A stretch of DNA of 64,000 bases from Eukaryota sp. TZLM1-RC (lineage: Eukaryota; Metamonada: BaSk clade). Each line of letters opens with the position of its first letter. Within the stretch, counting starts at the first letter, position 1. Where the stretch lies: the NCBI GenBank assembly GCA_040285825.1, contig JAUPSS010000003.1:1-64000 (forward strand). The letters are read 5' to 3'. A model generated the notes under the pieces. That model did no database searches, had not been told where the DNA came from, and saw only the letters and a program-made list of their open reading frames with translations. The translations under genes were made by a program, and so were the position numbers. Below are positions 34,212 to 43,899 of the stretch, piece by piece.

Positions 34212-35621
34212 TTATTTATTCATTACAGTTAACATGTCAACACCATTTTCTCGATGTTCAACACCTATCCGTTCTTTATTACTTTCATCAATTCCACTTC
34301 CGACATTGAATTTCTTAAACTTTATTAATTGAGAGACGACATAATAAAGATAATGTTTCGGATCAGCCGTCGCTACTTTATTACGAATTCCAAGCATATG
34401 AGATGCCTCAGTCACAAAATATTCAACGTCCTTAGATCCAGAACATTTACTCATCAACTTGGCCAAATTCAGATGTTCAGAAGCCCATTCATCATCCAAG
34501 TCAAACAAGTCCAATGGTGGTGGCGAGGGCTCTTGGGCAGAAGGAATGAAAACAGCTGGAGTAAGACTGGGTAAAGGAGAGGAAAACTGTGGCTCAATTA
34601 AAGTCAAAGGTTTGTGAGACAAAGAAAGAGATTCATGAAGTTTTCCAGACATTGGTATATGTCTTGTGTCAAGAGCGAATAACTTTTCATCAATCATTCT
34701 GATTGGATCAGAAAGGTGATGAAATCCATCAATTGACTGAAGTCGAGCTTTAGGCTTAGTTGCCCAAGCCCCTATTTCCGGCACTGTGCGATGATCAGCG
34801 AGCTCAGTGGTTACCTTGAAAGAACCTACTGAACTACCTTCAAGAATTGCATCAAACACCTTGAGAGAAGCAATGTCTGTAGGATTTAAAGCAATTTGAA
34901 ACATAGCATCAGCTAATGACATATTGTTATATTGGGCAATAAAGTCGTCACAAAACATTTCAGAAGACCCAAAAACAATCAACTTTCCGAAACCAGCAGA
35001 TTCATGAAGAGGGTCAACTACTTTGGTCATGTTATCGGGCTTAATTAGACAACCAGCTATAAGGGATCTGTTGACAGGAAAAGACAAAGAACCAGACAAA
35101 ACTAATGGTAATGCAGGTGACTGAACGATGAGAGAGGCTCCGTTGGGGAAAATGACTGGGGGAAGCAAATCATCTGAATTTGGGGAACTAGAGAGAAGTG
35201 ACAACATTGAAGGTATGCAAAGGGCATCAGAAAGAACACAATTCGACGGATTAGCTTTGTCCAAGTATGTAGATCTGATAACAGTGTCAGAAGCTACAGA
35301 GATACCGTAATCTTCAAGAAAGTAGTTGATGTTTGTGCCAAGTTTGGCCTCGCCACCGCTGGAGAGGAGGACGAATATTGTGCCCCCTTGCTTGAGATAA
35401 TGATGTAGATGATCTATTTCATCACTGGTGAAATGGTCTTGTGGAGAAGAAATAACTAGTGTATTGACATCGTGGAGATTTAGTGTCGTCAAAGTATCCT
35501 TATTGACAGATACTTTGTTCGACTTGCGTAAACGTCGTACTAGACTTTTGTAGTGGTGAAACACTGAATAACGTTCGTTTTTGCTTCCATCAAAAACAAT
35601 ATGGGAGTGTGAAGAAGCCAT
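34212..35621 (-). CDS. IFT52: intraflagellar transport protein IFT52
   Basis: A core scaffold of the IFT-B1 complex, which carries cargo into flagella and cilia. The 469-residue protein is close to the usual length. The N-terminal GIFT domain is recognised from DHFTSDEIDHLHHYLKQGG (about 62-80), FVLLSSGGEAKLGTNINYFL (about 83-102) and DYGISVASDTVIRSTY (about 104-119). The central linker is variable. The C-terminal segment PPPLDLFDLDDEWASEHLNL followed by YFVTEASHMLGI and YVVSQLIKFKK matches the IFT46-binding end of IFT52. One exon, ATG at 35,621, TAA at 34,212. Tail-to-tail with SMC1; a Fanzor remnant begins 16 bp upstream of the start codon, so any promoter overlaps transposon-derived sequence. 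It implies the organism is flagellated. Confidence 0.93.
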   Translation of the reverse strand: MASSHSHIVFDGSKNERYSVFHHYKSLVRRLRKSNKVSVNKDTLTTLNLHDVNTLVISSPQDHFTSDEIDHLHHYLKQGGTIFVLLSSGGEAKLGTNINYFLEDYGISVASDTVIRSTYLDKANPSNCVLSDALCIPSMLSLLSSSPNSDDLLPPVIFPNGASLIVQSPALPLVLSGSLSFPVNRSLIAGCLIKPDNMTKVVDPLHESAGFGKLIVFGSSEMFCDDFIAQYNNMSLADAMFQIALNPTDIASLKVFDAILEGSSVGSFKVTTELADHRTVPEIGAWATKPKARLQSIDGFHHLSDPIRMIDEKLFALDTRHIPMSGKLHESLSLSHKPLTLIEPQFSSPLPSLTPAVFIPSAQEPSPPPLDLFDLDDEWASEHLNLAKLMSKCSGSKDVEYFVTEASHMLGIRNKVATADPKHYLYYVVSQLIKFKKFNVGSGIDESNKERIGVEHRENGVDMLTVMNK

Positions 35622-35675
35622 TAGTTACAGATGATGTCTATAACAATGGAATAAGTGTCCTTTTTACACCGATGT

Positions 35676-35878
35676 AACCAGCCTTTTTAAATAGAATTCT
35701 CAAACCTTTTCCTTTGGTAGGTTCTTTGAATTTCATGTGTTTTCGTTGTTTCCAGTCTCCGAATCCATTAACTACTTGACCTGGATCACCAATTACTGAT
35801 TTGAATCTCTGGATCATCTTCGCCTCAGATCTTGTGCGATTGATCTCAGCCCACCATCTTAGTTTCCTAAATATTTTT
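35676..35878 (-). repeat. duplicated internal segment of the Fanzor-like gene
   Basis: 203 bp nearly identical (about 94 percent by eye) to 36,151-36,353. On the minus strand it encodes KIFRKLRWWAEINRTRSEAK through GFGDWKQRKHMKFKEPTKGK to KKAGY, then runs into unrelated sequence and a stop at 35,638. It keeps the conserved GDW where the main copy reads ADW. It is joined directly to the C-terminal end of the main copy. Confidence 0.85.
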
Positions 35879-37320
35879 GTCAACCTTGACTCTCTGCAGG
35901 TATCCTGGTCTGTCTCCATCATTTACATGTGCTACCATCACCGCCAACATATTTAGCGAAGCATTTCGATCTCTATTCCACAAACTTTCGCATGATTTAC
36001 ACATGGTAACCCAGTGACGAATAGACATCTCATGCCTCTTCCATGGCCTAGAATTTCTGCACCATCGGAATGTTTCAACTGTTTTCTCCGCTGTCTTACA
36101 GTTGAAACAACATCAACTGGTTCGAAACTCATCAATCAAAAATACCTTTTAACCAGCCTTTTTAAATAGAAATCTCAAACCTTTTTCTTTGGTAGGTTCT
36201 TTGAATTTCATGTGTTTTCGTTGTTCCCAGTCTGCGATTCCAATAACTACTTCGATGGGATCACCAATTACTGATTTGAATCTCTGTATCATCTTCGCCT
36301 CAGATCTTGTGCGATTAATCTCAGCCCACCATCTTAGTTTCCTAAATATTTTTTTGATGATAGACTTCACCAACATTACTATTCACAAAATTCTTTTGTT
36401 TAATATACTCCATAAATCTATCAAACCTGCAGCTTTTGGAGTTGAATTGGGATAAAGTTGCTTCCCATCCTGCTACAGATTTAGTCGTGTGATCATTATT
36501 TCGCAAATCTAATGAGTAATCAATTTCGTGGGGAATATTGATTTCTTGAGATACTTTTCCTCTTAATAAACTAATTGTTCTTTCAGTCATTTGATCAATT
36601 ATACTGCTGTTTAAATCCATCCTTTGTTGTTGCTCTTCAGATGGTTCATAATTGGATAGATCAATCACTCTACCAGTAGATTTACTTATTGTGATAAGAG
36701 TGTCATTCCGTATGATGTCTCTTATTCTTTTGAATTTGGAACTTTTCGACTCAAATCTTCGTTCATTTTGAGTGTACCTGAAATGAACATATTTATCTCT
36801 CTCAGGTTTATTGAATGAGTCATTGCAGTAGCTAAATTGGCAGAAAAATAGAGTAGATCAGATTTCCCTGGATCAGCAGTAGCAAGAATCATATCTTGAA
36901 ATTCAGAAGGATTGATGCTGGGGTCATCAATGTAGTTTTCTTTATCTTTTAACACTTTTGCAGTTACTTTGTACTTTTTCAAGTCAATTCTAGATTGAAT
37001 GAATGATACTGCTATTCCATCAGTCTCGATACTAGACATGATGTACTTGAAACTTTAGTGTTTTTAATCTTATCCATTTTCAGAATGGTGCTATGGTGGA
37101 CTTGGTGCATAAAACCAAGTCAGCAGCTTGATTATTTCATTGGTAGGAGGACCTTTGACCAAGAATGTCCTTGAACTCGACAAAGAACAAGTCCATTAAA
37201 CTTGTCTTGTCAATTCTGATATATGAGGGAATACAAGAATTCGTCAAAGGCAGAGCATGAAAGAATTTGCTCTCCTCATCTTCTAAATAATTTTTAATGT
37301 AAAACGTTGCCCTCAATTAG
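35872..37320 (-). pseudogene. Fanzor (eukaryotic TnpB-like RNA-guided nuclease), copy 1
   Basis: Minus-strand readings in Fanzor order. The N-terminal block ALPLTNSCIPSYIRID lies near 37,220. SIETDGIAVSF is near 37,030. ADPGKSDLLYF (first RuvC Asp at 36,872-36,874) is followed by a Y-x-Q-x-E-R-R block near 36,770. The region LRGKVS...WEATLSQF is next, then KIFRKLRWWAEINRTRSEAK near 36,345, ADWEQRKHMKF, and FLIDEFRTS (RuvC Glu at 36,128-36,130). A zinc-ribbon layout CCFNC...CKSC precedes WNRDRNASLN (last RuvC Asp at 35,969-35,971). Defects are a frame change near 36,780, one extra A in an A7 run near 36,355, premature stops at 36,149 and 36,113, and disrupted frames at 37,040-37,140. Catalytic residues are still readable. 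TnpB of bacterial IS200/605 is the family's ancestor. Confidence 0.75.
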
Positions 37321-37371
37321 AATTTTCAATTTGATTTTGATGAAAAATCAAATTTTGAATACTTTTCCCTT

Positions 37372-38057
37372 TTGGAATTACTGGGAAGAAAAAGAGGGAT
37401 CCGGTCATTAATGAAAAGCGAAGTAATTGATGGGACTTTGTTTCTCATTGCAGAAGATTCGCCATCAATATCTCTACATCCTTCTAGAAGGAGAAATTTA
37501 ACTTTGCTGATGAATTATGAGAAGTTTTTCTTATCTTGCTTTTTAATAACATTGTTGTTTCTCATAACATCATAGAAATGTGGATTGCAGAGAATCCGCC
37601 TCAGTATAGCTTCAGCACAGACAACAACTATATCAAAGTGAAATTGCTTCATGATAAATTGATGTGTCCAATTTACCAAAACCCATCGTTAAATGGCCAG
37701 AATCATTGTAAATACAGAAATAAACTGAAGAGCGAGGCCAACTGGATCAAGAGAATAACACACAAAATTAGATACTGCCTTATAAATACTGTAATTGGCT
37801 TTGGAAATTCGGACGCAAAAACTAATTGTAAAGGTAAATCAAGCACCTTGAGAGCGTACCGAAAAGAATTCTCTGAAAAGCTGGTATCAAAGTCTGCTTG
37901 GAGAATGACTACAGTGCCAGTCAAGAGTTTTAGGTACATTATGGCGTTACTCACTGAATATTTTTTTAAAAACCTTTGCTTATTATTTCATAATAACAAA
38001 AAACTAAACAAACTGAAAATAAATCTTCATACCCCAAATCAGCCAAAAGGAAATTGA
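37372..38057 (+). pseudogene. open stretch, possibly a second degenerate Fanzor C-terminal part
   Basis: The frame 37,536-38,057 (173 codons) is open. It contains SFSTDNNYIKVKL and TVIGFGNSDAKTNCKGKS, and in the next frame KAGIKVCLENDYSAS near 37,880. The last resembles KAG-KVFLIDEFRTS of copy 1 in spacing and composition, and the GFGNSD block could be the GDW position. No zinc ribbon or NRD motif follows before the minus-strand LINE fragment. It is divergent from copy 1 (head-to-head). Alternative: unrelated cellular gene remnant. Confidence 0.3.
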
Positions 38058-38059
38058 CT

Positions 38060-38850
38060 GGAAGTTTTTCATTCAAAAAAACAACCAAGAGATAATAAAG
38101 CAAAAGATAATAATGGGACAACACCTTTAAAAATTAAAAGTACAATTCTGTTCTGCCAAAACGTCTTGTCAAAAATTGTTGCTGAACGTTGTTTCACAAT
38201 TTCCACAAAATCATCCATGAAAGATAAAGGTCCAAGCGTGGTATGTAGGGAAAAATCAAATGGAGAAAGGGCACAATAAGTAGGGGATTCAGCATTCAAA
38301 ACAGCAACTTTGCTTTATATTTATCAATGTTGGTGTTCTCGGCAACAGACAGAGGATTCTTGTATTTTGACTGAGCTAACGGTATAAAAGAATCATTACA
38401 CACATCAGTGGATCTCAGATCGGTAATGATAGTCGTCCCTCCAAGATCTTCAAGCTTTAAATCACCTCTATTTCGACCAAAAGAATTCAATGTATCTTCA
38501 TCAACCAAACGAGAGAGTAATGGTTCTAAATAAGAAAATAAACTTGAAAATAAACTCGAAGAAGATCTGTTTTGGGCATCTAAGAAAAAATTTGCCAAAG
38601 CGGGATTATCATTTCTGGTCGAGCCAAGACGAACATTAACCTCCAAGCCTTCAAAAATTATTGTTAATTTTTGTTACACTTTTTTAACACAATACCTCAA
38701 ATGTATCAGCGTTCTAGGTGGTATTTCCTGTACATTCTCGGGAAAGCCTTTACTCCAAATGTCAGGGGGCAAACAATCAAGAGCATTTTCATGATCTTTT
38801 AGATAATTGTTACTTGTAGAAATCAGTAAATCAACATCATTCAACAAAAT
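38060..38850 (-). mobile_element. C-terminal part of RLE-type non-LTR element (copy E)
   Basis: Minus strand: PPDIWSKGFPENVQEIPPRT, then EVNVRLGSTRNDNPALANFF, a deletion of the finger region, the endonuclease-like RGDLKLEDLGGTTIITDLRS, and FDKTFWQNRIVLLIFKG to the end. These match copies A, C, D and G. It ends up about 60 bp upstream of the kinase start codon, facing away from it. Confidence 0.7.
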
Positions 38851-38910
38851 TCAAAAACAACATTTAATTTACCTCTCATCTTTTGTCGTCTCTTATCATT
38901 ATCTATAACA

Positions 38911-40494
38911 ATGAGGATAACATCCTCTTCTCGCAAACTTGCTGCTTCTTATGTCACATTTCTTGAGAGCTTTTATTCAAACTTCTGGCTCCTTTTGTCG
39001 GAACGTAATGCTCGAAAAGAACAGCTTTTACTGGAAATAAACTATTCCTCTCATCTTACTGAGGAAGAAATTGGCTGTCTTGTACGTGAACATTTTGCTC
39101 GTGAAACTTCTCTCTTACGTATACAACGTATTTCACTACATGTCACCGACTTTGAATGGATAGCAAAGATTGGTTCTGGAGCATTTGCTACAGTTTATCT
39201 TGTTAGACGTTGTAATCATGATCAGTACTTGGCCCTTAAGCATATTCCCAAGTCATCTTTATCAATTGATTCAGTTGTAAGAGTTAGAACCGAGCGTGCT
39301 ATCTTGGCAGGTTCTTATTCCAGATGGATAACTCAGTTAGTTTACGCCTTCCAGACTGAAGATTCTCTTTTTCTTGCCATGGAGTTTGTTCCTGGAGGGT
39401 CTTTTTCCACATTATTAGACGAGCTTGGAATGCTTTCTGAGGACGTATCAATGTTTTATTTTGCAGAAATGGTGTTTTCAGTTCAGCAGCTTCATGCTCA
39501 AGGTTTTATTCATCGTGATTTAAAACCAGAAAACTTTTTGATCAATAAAGATGGTCACTTGAAACTAAGTGACTTTGGATTATCCAAAACAATAACTTCA
39601 CAAACAAATTCTGACCAAAATAATGTTTCAACAGACAGTTCAAGCATTGACTCTGCTTCTCTGCTGACTTTTTCAGTTGTAGGAACACCGAATTACATGG
39701 CTCCTGAGTTGATACAATCACATATTAATCTTTCAAATGCAAAACCTATTGATCCATCACAGCTGGGCAAATCTCTAGATTCTTGGTCACTGGGATGTAT
39801 TCTTTATGAATTATTGACAGGAGAACCTCCTATGCAAACTGATGGTTTGGACATCGAGAGACCTCCAGAAATATCAGATATTACATGGGACCTTTTGTGC
39901 AAGTTGTTGGACCTTAACCCTAGAACTAGACTGTCGATTGATAATATTCTCGAACACCCTTTTTTCAACGGACTACATGTTGATAAGCTGGAGACAGTTA
40001 GTCCTCCCTTTATTCCAGAACACTACCTTCAGGAGGAGACTGATTTGACATATTTCCCTGGTGCTGTGGAATTAAATGGTAACATTCCTGAAGAAGTACT
40101 TGGAATTCATCATTCTCCATCACCAAAATCTCCTGCTACACAACGCCAAAGATCTTCCATTTTACCGCCCACCCCAGTATTTGAGACTCCTAACCACACT
40201 TTTCTCTCTCCTTCTGCATCACCACTGGTTGATAAGTTGTGTCTCGAAGACCTGGAGATTGGACCAGTGCCTAGAACCACTGTTCGACCACGACCCAAAG
40301 TTACCAACCCTTCCCGCAATGCTCTTTCATCTCCCCGAAAGCAGGTGCAAGCACTCGATCTATCTCATTCATCACCTCTCGCCTCACCAATCAAGGAGTT
40401 TGATTCTGTGAAAATAAATAGGTCTCGTTCATTGTCTGAACCTGGTGCACATCATTTAGCAGGATTCACGTTTGTTGGGCACAATGTACGCTAG
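38911..40494 (+). CDS. NDR/Dbf2-Sid2-like AGC protein kinase
   Basis: A Ser/Thr kinase of the NDR/LATS group, which with Mob co-activators works in mitotic-exit/Hippo-type signalling. The 527-residue protein starts at ATG 38,911. Residues 55-78 (EHFARETSLLRIQRISL) resemble the Mob-binding region just before the kinase domain. Glycine loop IGSGAFATV (87-95), Lys110 and Glu129 follow. MEFVPGGSF (157-165), HRDLKPEN (201-208), DFG (221-223) and GTPNYMAPE (258-266) are next. YAFQ...LAMEFVPGG and HRDLKPENFLI favour Dbf2/Sid2 over other AGC kinases. The C-lobe is compact after DSWSLGCILYELLTG. The tail (about 400-527) is rich in SP/TP sites and basic residues, a likely phosphoregulated disordered region. 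The usual hydrophobic motif is not obvious (DLTYFPG is the nearest). Single exon. Confidence 0.9.
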   Translation: MRITSSSRKLAASYVTFLESFYSNFWLLLSERNARKEQLLLEINYSSHLTEEEIGCLVREHFARETSLLRIQRISLHVTDFEWIAKIGSGAFATVYLVRRCNHDQYLALKHIPKSSLSIDSVVRVRTERAILAGSYSRWITQLVYAFQTEDSLFLAMEFVPGGSFSTLLDELGMLSEDVSMFYFAEMVFSVQQLHAQGFIHRDLKPENFLINKDGHLKLSDFGLSKTITSQTNSDQNNVSTDSSSIDSASLLTFSVVGTPNYMAPELIQSHINLSNAKPIDPSQLGKSLDSWSLGCILYELLTGEPPMQTDGLDIERPPEISDITWDLLCKLLDLNPRTRLSIDNILEHPFFNGLHVDKLETVSPPFIPEHYLQEETDLTYFPGAVELNGNIPEEVLGIHHSPSPKSPATQRQRSSILPPTPVFETPNHTFLSPSASPLVDKLCLEDLEIGPVPRTTVRPRPKVTNPSRNALSSPRKQVQALDLSHSSPLASPIKEFDSVKINRSRSLSEPGAHHLAGFTFVGHNVR

Positions 40495-40724
40495 TGTTTT
40501 GCATGGGGCATCTCATCATCTCTTGATCAGAGATTTAGTTTTTAGTATTTTACTGTACATGTTTCACATTGATTTGCTTATTGTATATGATTATAAATTG
40601 ATTTGCTTGCATTATCTAAGTCAACATACATACAAATGATAGAAATTGAAAAAATAATATTGTCAAGTTGATTCTTCTTTAATTTTGTACCTTGTGATAT
40701 AATCCATAGCTTTAGTTTGCCATA

Positions 40725-41452
40725 CCGTGTTTGTGAAAAAGTTTGACCCAAAAAAAGTTCGAACAAAATAATAAATGTTCGAACATATTTCAGAAAAACA
40801 ACAATTAGTTGCAAATCATCTAAATAACTATTAATAACAATGAACTAAATATCAAACAACTATTCAAGGGCTTGAATGCATGCATCAATGTTTTTGCGAA
40901 CATGCTCCCACCCAATTAGAATATAGTTTTCCTCATTCGCTTTCAAATGCTTAAATGAATCAATGATCCACTGCCCAATTTTTGGTTTTACGGTTGTTGC
41001 CAATAAATTTAATCTTACATCATCTAAAGCTACATTGTTCTATTACTGTTTGTTAATGTCTTCGGTACAATATTCTCCAAATCCTGTTCTCAGCCGTTTT
41101 TTAAAGGGTACAATTAGAGAAACGTCCAGCACTCAAAATAAATCAGTGGCCATTGCAAGTATAAGTTCAATATTCAAATTAAGCTCTTCTGCGAGTGTAT
41201 ACACTTTTGCAAATCATGCGTATAGCGTTGGTCACAAATCGAAAGTGCACGATCACCAGCAGAAAAATTTAAATTGAATTCTTGTGCCATTTTTGCTCTT
41301 TCTTTTTTCAAATAGGGTAAAAAAAATGATTAAATATTTTATCTTTCACATATGTTCGAACTGAATAATGTTCGACCGAAAAATTTTCGAACAATAATAG
41401 TTGAGTTCGAAAAGTTCGAACTTTTTGGGTCAACGTTTTTTTACAAACACGG
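40725..41452 (-). mobile_element. pogo-like DNA transposon remnant with inverted termini
   Basis: Left end CCGTGTTTGTGAAAAAGTT and right end (reverse-complemented) CCGTGTTTGTAAAAAAACGTT form terminal inverted repeats, each followed by GACCCAAAAA and GTTCGAAC. TTCGAAC palindromes recur in both subterminal zones (40,760-40,785 and 41,350-41,425). The minus strand between them has a DDE_1-like C-terminal block: TDLF, a stop, VLDVSLIVPFKKRLR, recalling the QPLDVxxFxPxK signature of pogo/Jerky transposases. Most of the transposase is gone (728 bp left). It lies 230 bp after the kinase gene. Confidence 0.65.
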
Positions 41453-41539
41453 CAATAAAATACAAGAAACATCTTATTGGAGTTGCAACAAGCCCTGAGA
41501 TTTACAAAGACTACAAGCAAAATTCATCTATTCATCAAA

Positions 41540-41970
41540 ACGCAACTAAAAATAATAATAAGTGAAAGGCTTGCTAATTCTGAAGTTCATAATCCTCCTT
41601 CAAATGCTGAAAATCTCAAAATCAAAAAATATACTAAACCTTTGTCCACATTGTCTTCTCAACAGCATGCAAAATACAATTTGTATCCAATTGTATTTTC
41701 TATAATTGGTTCTCATCTACTACCACCGCTTTAATCTTTTTGGCAGATTGTGAAATTATTGTAAAGAAAAGACCAGATAAAAATTTCAACATATTGTTTT
41801 GACAAAATAGTATTGTGTTTTTTATTTTTAAGGGTGTTGAAGGAGGTTTCTTATGCTTTGCTTTCTCTTGGATCTCACTATGAGAGAGTTGCATCTAGTT
41901 GTTTTGTTTTGGGAAAGATAGATTATTAAGATGTTGATTTATGAGGCCTTTAATAAAGAAATTTAAAAAA
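41540..41970 (+). mobile_element. C-terminal fragment of RLE-type non-LTR element (copy H)
   Basis: SERLANSEVHNPPSNAENLK and QQHAKYNLYPIVFS match copy A (NERLVNSEIHNPLSNAENFK) almost word for word. The trailing VSYALLSLGSHYERVASS segment and a TTTAATAAAG-like 3' end follow. This and copy A share the closest similarity among the fragments. Confidence 0.75.
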
Positions 41971-41989
41971 TAGAATTCCAATAGTATTG

Positions 41990-43060
41990 GAATTATTATT
42001 CCAGATAGTTTGAAGAAGCAGACATCAACGAACATTCATAGACTTGCAAACGTTGGTGTGTCATGACTAGTGTAAAGAAATTGCTTGAAAGTGATTACTT
42101 TTGATTAAACATGTACAAAAGCATGATCAATCATATCAAGAGATGTCCGGCTTGTCAAAATACGGCACATGCGTTCGATGAAGATATTAAATCATCCAGC
42201 TCTATTTTCGGTCAATCGTGATTTTGCACAAATATATGCAGTTACAATGAAATTTTTACGATTATAAGGACAAGGATACTGCTATTTAAAACTGTTGTTG
42301 CCCGCTACAAGAAAATATGACTAAAATGTATGAAGACGATTATCTTACAATTTGTGCAGCTCCGTTGTTTTGGATCAACGTCTTCACTCATTGTGAATAA
42401 AAAGGGGTTTATGTGAGAATAAGTCATCAGATTTATGAATATTTGCCACCATTCATGCGTCGAAGGTTTGGGCTACATGCTAATGTGTTGTAACGAACTT
42501 GTGTCAAATAAAGGTGTTTTGATCAGATTCATTACCAGTTTAGTCTCCTTGTTGTAGCGGACAACGGCTCTAAATACAAGCTGTTTAAATTGAAGATGAT
42601 GGTTTTTGCTCGTCAGTATTAGACATACATTAGAAGTAGTGAAATTTATTACGCAAGGGAATTGTAATCTCTCTACTTGAACGTGAGTTAAAAGTAATAA
42701 TAAACAATAATACTAAGGCCATAAATACTATTCAAGACTAACAAAGTATTGTATTTAAACCTTGCTTGCATCAGTACTACAACTGAATTCAACATATGGT
42801 ATTCGTTAAGTCATTTTTCAGTTATTTCACTAGTGCTTACCACAGACATTATGCCTTCCAGCACCAGTTTACAATGGATACGATTAAATGTAGCACAGAG
42901 AAACTGAATAAAAGCAAGTAACTCCTCTCTTATGGAATGTTGTTGTTTTGTTTGCCATTTTGCTGTTAAATCACACTAATTATGGTTTAATAATGAATTA
43001 TCTGCTATTATAAAGGCTATACGCTTGATGCAATATTGAAACTAATTTCAATTTATCATT
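41990..43060 (+). pseudogene. LTR-retroelement integrase fragment and unassigned sequence
   Basis: Near 42,110-42,180 the plus strand reads YKSMINHIKRCPACQNTAHAF, the second half of an HHCC integrase zinc finger, followed by NRDFAQIYAVTMKFLRL in another frame, a likely start of the catalytic core. Beyond about 42,400 the text is not assignable. A Ty3/Gypsy integrase is the best reading because the window has several. Confidence 0.4.
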
Positions 43061-43064
43061 GTTT

Positions 43065-43160
43065 TTTCATCAGTAAATTCTAGTTGTGTTAGGATAAAGA
43101 AAATTTTATTGAATACTATTCTATATAGAGGTACCCACCAATGAGCTACCTACACTACCT
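43065..43160 (-). repeat. diverged LTR copy of the 19.9-kb family
   Basis: GTTAGGATAAAGAAAATTTTA and GGTACCCACCAATGAGCTACCTACACTAC match the LTR at 19,904-20,017. A polypurine tract on the minus strand (AAGAAACGGAAGAAG) follows at about 43,159-43,173. Confidence 0.6.
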
Positions 43161-43185
43161 TCTTCCGTTTCTTAATTTAAATTAT

Positions 43186-43890
43186 TTACGATTGTCTTTC
43201 CGCTCTTTGCGGATAAAGCCTTTTTTGAGGCACAATAAGATGAGCTACTGGATTTATTGGATTACTGTTTGCTTTAATTTGGTTTTTTATTAAATCGTAG
43301 CTACGTTTCTGTATAGCTGAACAATAAAGTATATTTTTGGTAGTCTCTTCAAGAAAATTTTTATGTCTGGACAATTGATTCTGTCTTTAGTAGGTTTTCG
43401 CAGAATAGTAATATAAATCATTGTATTGAACTAAACTATCAAAAGAAACTTTAATAATATTCACTATCATTCAAATTATTCTCACATCCCTATCTATTCA
43501 ATTGCTGAAATAAACTTTGGTTTACTACAGGAAGTTGCTTCTACATAGCCAATTTGGTATGTTTTTGTTTTAGTATCAAGTATAGCTTCAACATTCAGTA
43601 AGATGCAACGCTTTTCGTCTAGTAACAAAAACTAACTGGTCAGTTGTTGATAGCCCAAGTTGTTGTAACGTGTCTACCCCAATTAAAAATTGGTTCGAAC
43701 TCGGTATCATGGGAGAGTATGATCTATTGAAATTTGGTTCGCAATGCTACCAATAATGAACGTCAAAATGCCTTGTGTACTTCCAAATGAATTGATCGAC
43801 ACATTACTAGCTTGAATCAAACATAAGATGTCGTTTTCGTTAATGGACAATGAACACTTATTTGCTAGTCTCAAGAGATGACAGTACAAT
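43186..43890 (-). pseudogene. internally deleted Ty3/Gypsy remnant (protease end plus Pol C-terminus)
   Basis: The C-terminal tail 43,374-43,186 (DLIKNQIKANSNPINPVAH) matches DLIRNQVKENVNLLNPVAQ of the element at 20,036. Upstream at 43,889-43,630 the text resembles the distal part of the retropepsin at 62.0-62.2 kb (FGSTQGILTFIIGS; then GYDTLQQLGLSTTDQL, parallel to GRDLLHHLGLLNDEGL). RT, RNase H and integrase are missing between them, so the copy is internally deleted. Confidence 0.55.
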
Positions 43891-43899
43891 ATGCATCTC

